NCBI GenBank assembly: GCA_019694355.1
Contig: JAIBCB010000006.1
Location: forward strand, 1 to 64,000
DNA from: Pyrinomonadaceae bacterium
GTDB taxonomy: Bacteria; Acidobacteriota; Blastocatellia; Pyrinomonadales; Pyrinomonadaceae
Length of the DNA stretch: 64,000 bases
Direction of reading: 5' to 3'
Each line of letters starts with the position of its first letter. Positions within the stretch are counted from its first letter, which is position 1. The position numbers and the translations under genes are program-made. The notes beneath the pieces were generated by a model. That model was given only the letters and a program-made list of their open reading frames with translations. It was not told the DNA's origin and did not search any database. Positions 1 through 7,693 of the stretch are shown here, piece after piece.

Positions 1-522
1 ATAACCCGAATAGATCATGACATGCAGACCGTGACTCCTCAGCCTGAAAACGAGTTCTGCGACTGGACCAGGTTGATCAAACGGTTCTCCGCCGAGAATT
101 GTTACGCCGTCATTGTTGACCTGATTTCTGACGATTTCGCTGACTACTGTGGTGATCGAAACAAGAGTGCCATTCCCACGTTCGTGGGTCTGCGGAACGT
201 AGCAGCCGGGACACCGAATTGAACAGCCTGCGACCTGGGCTACACTTCGCCTACCAGGTCCATCGACAACGGAGTTGTGGTAAAGCCGGTAAAGCCAAAT
301 CGAGTGCTTGTCTGCTTCGGTCGTCCGATCAGGTGACGCACATTGACTTTGCAAGATCGGCAGGTTTCGTTGTGGGCGTTCCGACGGTTTTGCACAGTTT
401 AGGTTCACACGGCTCCCTAGATCATGGGCAAGGTCATCAACTTTCTCTGCCGGAGCTTGAGAGATCTCAACCGTAACGCGGCCAACATCAGGCTCCAGCA
501 CGAAAACCATCTCGTTAATCAT
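1..522 (-). CDS. Radical SAM activase-like protein (NrdG-type), C-terminus beyond window
   Basis: An open frame of 174 sense codons runs from an ATG at 522 to the window edge with no stop, so the gene is 3'-partial. About 75 residues of unrecognised N-terminal sequence precede the motif VVDGPGRRSV (residues about 85-94). A CX3CX2C cluster follows at Cys100, Cys104 and Cys107 (GCSIRCPGCY), then TILGGEPFDQ (about 141-150) and VMIYSGY at the edge. This series is typical of 4Fe-4S, SAM-dependent activating enzymes of the anaerobic ribonucleotide reductase activase (NrdG/PflA) type, so glycyl-radical activation or a related radical reaction is expected; the real substrate is unknown. Its ATG overlaps the end of the DUF2997 gene by 8 bp (ATGATTAA), so it is the last visible gene of the Ycf46/DUF1257 operon and probably translationally coupled. 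An alternative start is the Met at 510. Confidence 0.8.
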   Translation of the reverse strand, partial: MINEMVFVLEPDVGRVTVEISQAPAEKVDDLAHDLGSRVNLNCAKPSERPQRNLPILQSQCASPDRTTEADKHSIWLYRLYHNSVVDGPGRRSVAQVAGCSIRCPGCYVPQTHERGNGTLVSITTVVSEIVRNQVNNDGVTILGGEPFDQPGPVAELVFRLRSHGLHVMIYSGY

Positions 523-709
523 TTGTACCCACTCGCCGTTTTGATCGAGGTTTTATACGAAATTCCGCTGTCTGCCGGTCGATTGTGGGAGCACCGAGTA
601 CCTGTTTTAGCTGGCGCGCTGTTTGCTCGCAAGCCGGTCCCTGGATACCGTTGATCTGCGTATCGCATTTTCCGGTTTCAGTATCGATAGTGAACTCAAT
701 TTCAGCCAT
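515..709 (-). CDS. DUF2997 family small protein
   Basis: A 64-residue protein beginning MAEIEFTIDTETGKC, followed by a conserved-looking GIQGPAC segment and a basic C-terminus. The opening I-x-F-x-I-D-x-x-x-G pattern and the length fit DUF2997, a family of unknown function usually encoded beside DUF1257/Ycf35. A good ribosome site (GAGGAAAG) lies just before the ATG at 709. It sits between the DUF1257 gene (17 bp upstream) and the radical SAM gene, which starts inside its last codons. Function unknown; association with the AAA protein of this operon is inferred from order only. Confidence 0.7.
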   Translation of the reverse strand: MAEIEFTIDTETGKCDTQINGIQGPACEQTARQLKQVLGAPTIDRQTAEFRIKPRSKRRVGTND

Positions 710-726
710 GTCTTTCCTCTTCGACT

Positions 727-1125
727 CTAGAATTTGACACGTATCTTGATGGTCTTGCCGATTCGCTCCTTGACGAGCGTCCCACCGAGTTTCTTCGCCA
801 TCTTTCGAGCGGCCGCTTCGTGGTAATGATTCTGCAGTCTGACAACAAAGTCCTTGCCAAGACGATAGTCAAGATCCATATCGTCGACCACCGCAACGTA
901 ACCGGATACTGTTTTCTGGAAACCGATATCGGCAAGGAGCTGATGTCTTTTCACGTCTCCTCGGCGAATGATAATGTCCGCAGTCCGAGCATTTCGTTTG
1001 TCCCAACCGTCAAGCGGTAGATCCTTGCCCTGGGTGACGGTATCGAATCCGATGTCAGCCAGTGCTTCGAGCAGCAGTTCTCCATTCGCGAACGACTGTG
1101 ACTCAAATGTCATGTACTTACTCAT
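727..1125 (-). CDS. DUF1257 (Ycf35-like) protein
   Basis: A 132-residue protein (MSKYMTFESQSF...) with two similar segments: ADIGFDTVTQGKDLPLDGWD and LADIGFQKTVSGYVAVVDD. They are followed by the FVVRLQNHYHEAAARKMAKKLG region typical of DUF1257, called Ycf35 in plastids and cyanobacteria. Biochemical role is unknown. I chose the ATG at 1125 because AGGAGG lies about 10 nt upstream and the family normally begins MSHxxxF/MSKY; the frame is open a little further (TTG 1149, ATG 1146). It directly follows the Ycf46-type AAA gene (stop at 1146) and precedes DUF2997, a gene order known from other bacteria. No catalytic motif is visible. Confidence 0.75.
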   Translation of the reverse strand: MSKYMTFESQSFANGELLLEALADIGFDTVTQGKDLPLDGWDKRNARTADIIIRRGDVKRHQLLADIGFQKTVSGYVAVVDDMDLDYRLGKDFVVRLQNHYHEAAARKMAKKLGGTLVKERIGKTIKIRVKF

Positions 1126-1145
1126 TGATGAAAAACCTCCTCGCA

Positions 1146-2765
1146 TCAAAACTCGTAGATCCTGTCACCTCGATTCCCGGTGATCCCAGAGTTGTCTATC
1201 CGACCTGCCGCTCCTTTGATATTGTTGCGTGCCCATTTGCGGATCTCTTCGATCTTCTCGCTCATCATTTGCGCGGTCGGCGTTATGCTTTCAACTGCCT
1301 TGAGAACGTCTTTAGTCTCGGCCCGACGATCGCCGTCGATGAATGCTTCAAGAACCCCGTCCTTTACCGCTCCCTCGATCTCTGCTCCGGAGAAGTCCTT
1401 GCTCCTATCGACGAGCTTTTCGAGATCGAATTGATCAGGATTCAATTCGCGTTTCTTCAGATGAACTTTGAAGATCTCCGTCCTGTCCTCCGACCCGGGC
1501 AGATCGACGAAGTGTATATAGGAGAACCGGCCGATCCGGAACTGTTCGGACTCAAGCTCTCTAACGTCATTGGCAGTTGCGAACACAAGAACATCTTTGT
1601 TGTCCTGCATCCAATTGAGAAGATAGGAGATCGTTCTAGCCGTCTCTCCGCCGTCAGTCTTGTTCGAGGACTTCATACCGGAAACCGCCTTTTCGAACTC
1701 GCTGATGCCGAGAATTCCTTTTATGGTTCCCGCGATGGACAATGCTCTCTTGATTGACATTGCCGACGAGCCGATAACGCCGCCGCCCTCACCCATGATG
1801 GAGCCGAAGTCGAGATCCAAAAGGGCTCGGTTTGTAATGCTCGAAGCAACCCGCTTGCAGAGGTCTTTGCCGCATCCGGGCAGGCCGACAAGCAGAATTC
1901 CTTTACACGGTTCGACGTGCCGGGCTTTAGCTCGCGGACTGAAGGTGTAGGCTGCACGTTCGAGGATCGCTCTCAGCGCTTTGTACCCGCCGAGATTACT
2001 GGCGGCCTCCGGATGGACGTAGGTCAGTGAGCCACTTCCGCGGATCACATTCTTCTTTTCTTCGAGAATGACGTTGATCGATTCCCGGTTCAGACCATTG
2101 CAGCTTATGACTGCCTTTGCGATCACATTGCTGATCTCGCCGGCCGTTAGGCCGAGTAATGACTGCAGCAGCGCTGTCTGCGTTTCTTTTTCGAGATCGA
2201 TAGCAAGCCCGCTCGATCGTAAGTTTTCAAGCTGGAGTTCGATAGACTCTCCGATCTCATTTTCCTTCGGAAGTTCAAGGTCGATCTGGGTGATTTCTTT
2301 CTCCAAGGTTTTTAGATCGGGAAAGTTAGGTCCGACGAAAAGAACCGTCGCCTTTGTGGACTTCAGCTTCCAGGCGATCTCACGCAGCCGTCTGACGAGG
2401 AGCGGATCCTCCTGACCGTATGGAGAGATGTAGGGAGCGTAGTCGCACAACAAAAAGATTCCCGCCTTCTGTTCCGAGATGAACCCGAGAACGCCCTCAG
2501 GGTCTTCCGTATCGCCGACAGACGCCGGATTCTGAAGGATGCCTTCTCTCGGATCGAAGATCTTCTGCAGTCCCGATGGCCGGCTCCAGAAATACAGAGG
2601 TTTTTCCTTGTGTCTCTCCTGGAAAACGAGATCGATCAGCGCTTCGCGGATGCGATCTTCCTCGTAAGTGTTTATAGCGATCAGCGGGTAGCGAGCTCTA
2701 ATCCTCACGTCCAGTTCGCGCAGGAATCTATCGACGCTCTTTGCGCCGGGTTCGGATGTAGTCAT
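1146..2765 (-). CDS. Ycf46-type AAA family ATPase with altered Walker motifs
   Basis: A 539-residue protein. The N-terminal half (about 1-250; FLRELDVRIRARYPLIAINT, LLCDYAPYI) matches the helix-rich domain of Ycf46-type AAA proteins. The AAA module spans about 255-490, with a P-loop region LLVGLPGCGKDL, a Walker B position GILGISEFEKAVSG, sensor-1 VFATAND and an arginine-finger segment FRIGRFSYIHFVDLP. The residue after the P-loop lysine is Asp instead of Ser/Thr, and the Walker B Asp is Ser (the Glu is kept), so ATP hydrolysis may be weak or absent. I checked both codons on the DNA. Family members are thought to act as oligomeric remodelling ATPases; the partner here is probably one of the operon's small proteins. 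It lies downstream of a small acidic ORF and overlaps the leader of the DUF1257 gene. Confidence 0.8.
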   Translation of the reverse strand: MTTSEPGAKSVDRFLRELDVRIRARYPLIAINTYEEDRIREALIDLVFQERHKEKPLYFWSRPSGLQKIFDPREGILQNPASVGDTEDPEGVLGFISEQKAGIFLLCDYAPYISPYGQEDPLLVRRLREIAWKLKSTKATVLFVGPNFPDLKTLEKEITQIDLELPKENEIGESIELQLENLRSSGLAIDLEKETQTALLQSLLGLTAGEISNVIAKAVISCNGLNRESINVILEEKKNVIRGSGSLTYVHPEAASNLGGYKALRAILERAAYTFSPRAKARHVEPCKGILLVGLPGCGKDLCKRVASSITNRALLDLDFGSIMGEGGGVIGSSAMSIKRALSIAGTIKGILGISEFEKAVSGMKSSNKTDGGETARTISYLLNWMQDNKDVLVFATANDVRELESEQFRIGRFSYIHFVDLPGSEDRTEIFKVHLKKRELNPDQFDLEKLVDRSKDFSGAEIEGAVKDGVLEAFIDGDRRAETKDVLKAVESITPTAQMMSEKIEEIRKWARNNIKGAAGRIDNSGITGNRGDRIYEF

Positions 2766-2783
2766 GTTGGTTTTATTAGTCGA

Positions 2784-2990
2784 TCAGAACTCGATGCGGA
2801 ACTCGGACTCCCTGAGTTGCCGCCATTCGATCTCGTCCGCCGCGGTTATGCGTAGGTTGCGTCTTAGCTGCTGATCTTCATCAGCATAGGAATCGTAGTC
2901 CTCGTATCCACTCCGATCGTCACGCCACCTGAAGTAGTCCGCCTTGTCGGACGATAACGATACGCGCCGCTTCGATTCCTGGTCGTGCAT
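2784..2990 (-). CDS. Small acidic hypothetical protein
   Basis: A 68-residue charged protein (MHDQESKRRVSLS...) with an Asp/Tyr-rich centre (YEDYDSYADEDQQ) and an Arg/Glu-rich tail. No family recognised. The ATG at 2990 lies 15 bp after the stop of the upstream coiled-coil gene; a TTG at 3002 would add four residues. The stop is 18 bp before the AAA gene. Its position in a tightly spaced operon supports it being real, although no strong ribosome site is visible. Confidence 0.5.
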   Translation of the reverse strand: MHDQESKRRVSLSSDKADYFRWRDDRSGYEDYDSYADEDQQLRRNLRITAADEIEWRQLRESEFRIEF

Positions 2991-3004
2991 GATAGCCGTC
3001 AAGA

Positions 3005-4411
3005 TCAGAGTTCCAGAGCCGATAGCCGGTCTTCGTCTAGAAGTTTCCTGGATTGAATTGTGGTCGCACGCAGAATGTCGTTGAGAGCGTTTCGCATCTC
3101 CTCCGGTGATCGCTGCTTCGCTTCACGGCGGGCGGCTTCCCGCAGTTTAGTGAGAACAGCTTCGAGCGAATCATCACCCGTGAAATTCATCAGGCTGTAC
3201 CATTCGCACATTTGCCGTGCACGCTTTGCCAAGCTTCCGGGTACGAACCGGGCATCCTGAAGCCGTTCGGACATCTCCTGCGCGGCTTCACATATCCGCG
3301 CGGTGATCTGAGCGAGACCTTCTTTTATCGGCGAGACTGCTTCTTCCGCCTCTCGGCGAGCAGCCTCGATCTTCATCGTGCGGATGCGTTCTTTAACTTC
3401 TCGCTCGCGTCGCTGGTCTTCCTCGAATCCGGTCACTTTCAGCCGCTCGATACTCGCCTTAGCCTCAACTTCGATCTCAATAGTTCGCGTCTCCGCCTCG
3501 GCCCGCGCCGCTTCAAGCCGCAACTCGCGCGTCAACTTCTGTTCGGCCGCCATCTCCGAACCCAGAACGATTACCTTAGGCTTCATCTCGATCGTCAATC
3601 CGTCGCGGATCATCTCCGGTGTCGGCACCATCCCGATCGCCTGTGCAGCGACGGCGTTGACGAACTCGGCTCTGTCGAACGGCTCGTCAGTCGTTGCTTG
3701 GAATCGATCCGCCGAATCCTCGGCCAGTATATAAAAACTATCTTGCAGAATGGTGAGGATTTCATCGTACTTCTCAAGAACCTCCGCCTTAGCTTTTGCG
3801 AGAGTTTCGTTCGCTTTTAGATACTCGGCTTCGAACTGTTCGAATGCGGTCCACGGGATCCACTTATATTCGCTTGTACCCCAAACGGCCTCGCAAAGCG
3901 TAAATCGGAAGCCGTATCTATTAAGCGCATTGTGAGCTTGTGCGGCTCCGCGCATCAACTTATTTCGATAAAGATCAGGAAGTAGTCCTGCTCTCGGCGA
4001 GCTGACCCGCACTGCGGCATCTTCAGGCAGTTTCACGCCGAGCGTCTTCCACTCCAACTGCCTAACAAGACTGCCGAACCCGCGGCAGTCGATGTTCATG
4101 AAAATACCCTCGCTCTCAAGCTTAGAGAGATCGAACGGTAGCGTCTCAACTTCGCTGGCATTGATTCCCAGCGCTACCGAAGCCGCTTCCTTGCGACTCT
4201 CCAACCGAGTAAGTATCTCAGTCGCGTTGATTGTTCTTGGCTCGTCTTTCGTCTGGGGATCGGGGTCGGGGAGGTCGACAGCACCGTTCGTTCTTTCACC
4301 GCCAAAAACCCTTAGCAGTATCGAGGAAGCGAATGCTCCTGGAGGCGATGTCTGGCCGAGAAAAACGGTGTCTTGTGGCACGTCCATGATGCTTTTGGAG
4401 AATTCAACCAT
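3005..4411 (-). CDS. Coiled-coil protein, first gene of the Ycf46-cassette operon
   Basis: A 468-residue protein from the ATG at 4411 (MVEFSKSIMDVPQD). The frame stays open to a GTG at 4543, but the extra stretch looks non-coding and overlaps the divergent promoter region. The first half is mixed alpha/beta with no motif I recognise. Residues about 235-300 and 330-400 are strongly charged helices (AEAETRTIEIEVEAKASIER, RREREVKERIRTMKIEAARR) likely to form coiled coils. The layout recalls plasmid proteins of the DUF3150 type that travel with AAA ATPases, but I cannot confirm this. It heads the operon that continues through the AAA, DUF1257, DUF2997 and radical SAM genes, so a scaffold or substrate-presenting role is possible. 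No ribosome site is obvious at either start. Confidence 0.6.
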   Translation of the reverse strand: MVEFSKSIMDVPQDTVFLGQTSPPGAFASSILLRVFGGERTNGAVDLPDPDPQTKDEPRTINATEILTRLESRKEAASVALGINASEVETLPFDLSKLESEGIFMNIDCRGFGSLVRQLEWKTLGVKLPEDAAVRVSSPRAGLLPDLYRNKLMRGAAQAHNALNRYGFRFTLCEAVWGTSEYKWIPWTAFEQFEAEYLKANETLAKAKAEVLEKYDEILTILQDSFYILAEDSADRFQATTDEPFDRAEFVNAVAAQAIGMVPTPEMIRDGLTIEMKPKVIVLGSEMAAEQKLTRELRLEAARAEAETRTIEIEVEAKASIERLKVTGFEEDQRREREVKERIRTMKIEAARREAEEAVSPIKEGLAQITARICEAAQEMSERLQDARFVPGSLAKRARQMCEWYSLMNFTGDDSLEAVLTKLREAARREAKQRSPEEMRNALNDILRATTIQSRKLLDEDRLSALEL

Positions 4412-4568
4412 ACTTACAAGATTCTGTCCGCCGCACGTTTTTCGCGCCCCAAACATCGACCGAGAAACATGCTGAACCAACATGGGTTCGAAGTTGGTTC
4501 TTAACGAATATGCGAGTTTTGAGTGATTGCGCGCAAAACTCACGTGTTATCATTGGTTTTTTAATGCG
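4412..4568. promoter_or_regulatory. Divergent control region with two perfect inverted repeats
   Basis: This 157-bp gap separates the leftward AAA operon from the rightward Abi_C operon. It contains GAACCAAC (4474-4481) inverted as GTTGGTTC (4493-4500) with an 11-bp spacer, and GAGTTTTG (4514-4521) inverted as CAAAACTC (4534-4541) with a 12-bp spacer, followed by the palindrome CACGTG (4541-4546). These look like operator sites for one or two dimeric regulators; no matching regulator gene is identified. Confidence 0.5.
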
Positions 4569-5405
4569 ATGAATCCTCCTTTGAATGAAAGCATAATCGT
4601 CGCCATCTCGAAGCTCGTAGACGATGCGCAGACGGAAACACGTTCGCCGAGTCACGCAGATATTGATGTCATAATTCAACGCGCCGGATTGACTGCCGCC
4701 GACCCAAAAACACAAGGCCAAACGCTAGGCAAAGCAAAACGAATAAATCGCACTCTCAGTTGGGCATTGGAAAATCAACACGAAGCTGGACAGAAACTTG
4801 TGTCCCGCCTTATATCATTTCTGAAGGGCTGTGGTGGATTCCGTTCTACGTCTCCAAATTTCGTCGGCGCAGAATCTATCGCGAATGCTGTCAATGTGTT
4901 TCGCCTCGAAGGCTTTAACCTGACATCCGAAGGTGAATTGCTTCCGCTTGTCCTAGACAATCTATCAGGCGTTGCTCTTACTTCTGCGTTGAGCTCGTAT
5001 GTTCAGCGGGCCAAAAGAGGATCTGAAGATGCCGCTTTAATAGCGGGAACAAGTAAGGACCTACTAGAAGCCACCGCTGCTCATATATTGACCGAAAGAT
5101 ATGGTTCGTATTCGAATTCCAACAATTTTCCGACGTTATTGGGGCAGGCATTCACAGAAATAGGCTTCGCGACTATGGCTGGCTCGACTAGCTCTACACA
5201 AACGGCACAACAACGAATTCAAACGGCTATGTTCGATGCGGCCTGCGCAATAAATAGCTTGCGTAATAAACAAGGGACAGGGCATGGGCGCCCGTGGCTG
5301 CCGACGCTTACGGACGCCGAGGCAAGGACGGCAATTCAACTCATGGGTACGATTGCAGAGGCAATGCTTGAGGCGCACAAGAAGCAGAGTGGTGTAGGAA
5401 CGTGA
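4569..5405 (+). CDS. Abortive-infection family protein (Abi_C domain)
   Basis: A 278-residue soluble protein from the ATG at 4569 (MNPPLNESIIVAI); the frame opens at a TTG at 4527, which lies inside an inverted repeat and is unlikely. The C-terminal third carries AIN(S)LRNKQGTGHGRPWLP, the RNxxGTGHGR signature of the Abi_C (abortive infection C-terminus) domain, preceded by a helical stretch (SKDLLEATAAHIL) and followed by a final helix. The domain is considered HEPN-like, and the R-x6-H spacing would suit an RNase active site, but that is inference. The gene lies 16 bp before a calcineurin-like phosphoesterase, so the pair probably forms an anti-phage unit with the Abi protein as effector or sensor. 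Confidence 0.7.
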   Translation: MNPPLNESIIVAISKLVDDAQTETRSPSHADIDVIIQRAGLTAADPKTQGQTLGKAKRINRTLSWALENQHEAGQKLVSRLISFLKGCGGFRSTSPNFVGAESIANAVNVFRLEGFNLTSEGELLPLVLDNLSGVALTSALSSYVQRAKRGSEDAALIAGTSKDLLEATAAHILTERYGSYSNSNNFPTLLGQAFTEIGFATMAGSTSSTQTAQQRIQTAMFDAACAINSLRNKQGTGHGRPWLPTLTDAEARTAIQLMGTIAEAMLEAHKKQSGVGT

Positions 5406-5421
5406 GAATAAGGAACGGGTA

Positions 5422-6996
5422 ATGGGAGCAATTTTCCGACTCGAACATGGGAACATCATGGCTTATCTGACGTCGCGCTCGTTTGCTGCCCCAAGAGTGC
5501 GGCGGCAAGATTTGGGCGAGTTTCTTGACGTTTTTGTCGACAACCCCGAACGATACCTGATTCCAGAACGCGGATTTGAGCCATGGCCGGACTACGTTTC
5601 GGAGATCGCAAAACGGGCGCGATTGAAACTTGATGAGTCTCAAGCTTCCTCAAATCAGGCGTCAGACTCGCAATCAGAGCGGGAAAAAATTGTTAACGGA
5701 CGTGTCGTCGAGGACTTGCTTTCGGAACTCAGGTCAGAGTTCTCTTACTACCCGCTCTATGCTCTCGCCGTTGGAGAAGGATCCGAGTTAAGACAACGAG
5801 CTGAATTGCTTGCAACACTTCCGCTTTACGGAAATCTACTAGTGTTGATTCCCGAGTTGGATCACGAGAATCGAAACCTTAACGTGATCGATCCGGTGCC
5901 GTCTTTCTCTGTTGGTCTACATGCGGCATCAGAATGGCCTGGGTTTGTTTTTTGGACATTGAACGGAGCAAGTTGCTTTTGTTCCTTAGACGCTCTCGAA
6001 GATCTCGTTTCATTACTTAAACGGGAAATTGACAACGGTGGATGGAGACGGCGTCGCCACAGACCGTGGCCAGAGTTCGGTTACCCGGGGAATTTCGATG
6101 CAATCTTAAAGAACTGGGAAAACTCACGCAGAAAGGAATCGCGACGCCTCTTACACTTGAGTGACTTACATTTCGGAACTGACTATGCCACCGAAAATCA
6201 AGCTTTTCTAAATGCAGAACTTCGCGATGTAGTCAAAGAGGTTGACCGCGTCGTGATTACGGGCGATTTATTCGACACCCCGGACAAACACTATGCAACG
6301 CAGTTCACAACATTTCGAGACAACATAACTTATCTTTCCGGTGGCGTCGAACCGATTGCGATAACAGGAAACCACGATCAGAGGATGAAGGGCATTTGGG
6401 GTAAAGATTACGAGCAGGTCGCAAGGATTGGCCCAAGCCGAGTTGAAGTCGATGACAACTGCAAGATGATCTTTGTCTGCTTCAACTCGTCCGAAGGAGG
6501 TCGGCTCGCACAGGGTAAGATTTCGGATACGCAGTTTCGGAGTATTGGTGCAGAATACAGAAATCTATTGTCGACGCGGTCAGAACTTAAGTCTTACCTG
6601 CCAATTGTCCTTGTTCATCATCACCCATTTTCTTTCGAGGCTGAACCTGAAGGATGGCTAGAGTCGGTGATGAATAGAATTGGTTTTAGCCTCGAGCCCA
6701 CCTTGGTTTTAAAAAATCCAGAAAAGCTCTACGAATGGTGCGTGGATTGGGATATTAAGACAATTCTACACGGACATAAACATAAGGCCCGATACGTTGA
6801 ACGAGAAGTTAGTCATGTCGGAAAAAATATGATTTTGACGGCAATCGGCTGTGGCAGTTCATTGGGAGCAGAGGGTTCCCCTGTATCTTATAACCTTGTT
6901 GAATGGGAGGCCGTTAAGCGGAAATGGGTTGCATCGTTCCACGAGAGTACAAATGGGGGTGCTTTCCGAGAGCTTGCGGTATCAGTTTCTCCATAA
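5422..6996 (+). CDS. Calcineurin-like metallophosphoesterase, partner of Abi_C protein
   Basis: A 524-residue protein. Residues 1-240 are unrecognised. The C-terminal half has the metallophosphoesterase motif series: LLHLSDLHFG (about 245), VVITGDLFDTP (about 277), PIAITGNHDQ (about 312), LVHHHPF (about 395) and ILHGHKHKA (about 450). All metal ligands (Asp, His, Asp, Asn, His, His, His) appear intact, so it should be an active phosphodiesterase or nuclease binding two metal ions. GGAACGG lies 5-10 nt before the ATG at 5422; a second in-frame ATG is at 5458. The 16-bp gap to the Abi_C gene indicates an operon. The large extra N-terminal domain is likely the specificity or regulatory part. Confidence 0.8.
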   Translation: MGAIFRLEHGNIMAYLTSRSFAAPRVRRQDLGEFLDVFVDNPERYLIPERGFEPWPDYVSEIAKRARLKLDESQASSNQASDSQSEREKIVNGRVVEDLLSELRSEFSYYPLYALAVGEGSELRQRAELLATLPLYGNLLVLIPELDHENRNLNVIDPVPSFSVGLHAASEWPGFVFWTLNGASCFCSLDALEDLVSLLKREIDNGGWRRRRHRPWPEFGYPGNFDAILKNWENSRRKESRRLLHLSDLHFGTDYATENQAFLNAELRDVVKEVDRVVITGDLFDTPDKHYATQFTTFRDNITYLSGGVEPIAITGNHDQRMKGIWGKDYEQVARIGPSRVEVDDNCKMIFVCFNSSEGGRLAQGKISDTQFRSIGAEYRNLLSTRSELKSYLPIVLVHHHPFSFEAEPEGWLESVMNRIGFSLEPTLVLKNPEKLYEWCVDWDIKTILHGHKHKARYVEREVSHVGKNMILTAIGCGSSLGAEGSPVSYNLVEWEAVKRKWVASFHESTNGGAFRELAVSVSP

Positions 6997-6999
6997 TAA

Positions 7000-7390
7000 A
7001 TGCCCGCATTCAAGGCATCTCGCGAGATCGCCGCTTCTGCTGAACACGTCATCGCCACGTTCAGCGATGTAGAGAGGCTGGCACGTTGGTGGGGATGGGC
7101 GAGGTTTACTGTTGACGGTTGCGAATTCTTGACTGGCGGGTTGGGTCTATATGATGGCACTCATCGAATGCGGTAATCCGAAGAACGAAAGTGCCTTCGA
7201 ACACGTGGACCCGCCGCGAAAGGTTGTCATCCGTCACATCTCGCCTGGCGCTTGTATCGTTTAAACATTGACTTTATACCGACGGCCGCGGAAAGGATCG
7301 AATCGTAGTCGCAGAAAATCGACGATGCCGAGGTCGCTCAGCGTATCGCACAGATCGTGCGAATTATGCGAAGAGTTATTGCAAGTTAGA
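7000..7390 (+). pseudogene. Decayed SRPBCC/AHSA1-type gene
   Basis: The first frame (ATG 7000 to TAA 7174-7176) reads REIAASAEHVIATFSDVERL then ARWWGWARF, which strongly resembles the start of AHSA1-like SRPBCC proteins (xIxAPxxxVWxAFxDPExLxRWWGPxGF). Homology continues in another frame from about 7175 (PKNESAFEHVDPPRKVVIRH then ISPG, ending at the stop 7262-7264), matching the family's NESVFxExxxPExIVxRH region. A third stretch around 7320-7390 (DDAEVAQRIAQIV) resembles the usual C-terminus. At least two frameshifts therefore destroyed this gene. It overlaps the end of the DUF2958 gene on the other strand. Confidence 0.6.
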
Positions 7391-7690
7391 GTGGGATAAG
7401 CATGTACTGAGTTTACTCGGTTCGAAGCAATAGTCTCGCTCGATCACGATTCCGTTAACGTTTACTTCTTCCAACTCCCGTAAGGTGAAATATCCTAATT
7501 CTGGTTCGAAACCTATTACATAACCGTAGAACAAGAAGTCGTCGTCCTTCTCTTCACCTTCCGTTACAAACCAGGTCCATCCGGAAGTTGGAAAGAAAAA
7601 CTTGGCAAACACGGTTGGATCGACTGAGCCCTCCTGTTCGCGCAGTTTGGGAAGAGCTTCTCTAAGCTCTTCGGTAAGAAGCCTCGACAT
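7376..7690 (-). CDS. DUF2958 family protein
   Basis: A 104-residue protein with RLLTEELREALPKL at the start, then FAKFFFPTSGWTWFVTEGE, IGFEPELGYFTLRELEEV and VIERDYCFEP. These blocks match DUF2958, small proteins of unknown function common on plasmids and integrative elements beside PRTRC and replication genes. A good ribosome site (GAGGAAAT) precedes the ATG at 7690, which begins 3 bp after the stop of the ThiF gene. It is the last gene of the leftward B-A-ThiF operon. The final ten residues run over relic SRPBCC sequence and may be a secondary extension. Confidence 0.7.
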   Translation of the reverse strand: MSRLLTEELREALPKLREQEGSVDPTVFAKFFFPTSGWTWFVTEGEEKDDDFLFYGYVIGFEPELGYFTLRELEEVNVNGIVIERDYCFEPSKLSTCLSHSNLQ

Positions 7691-7693
7691 GAA

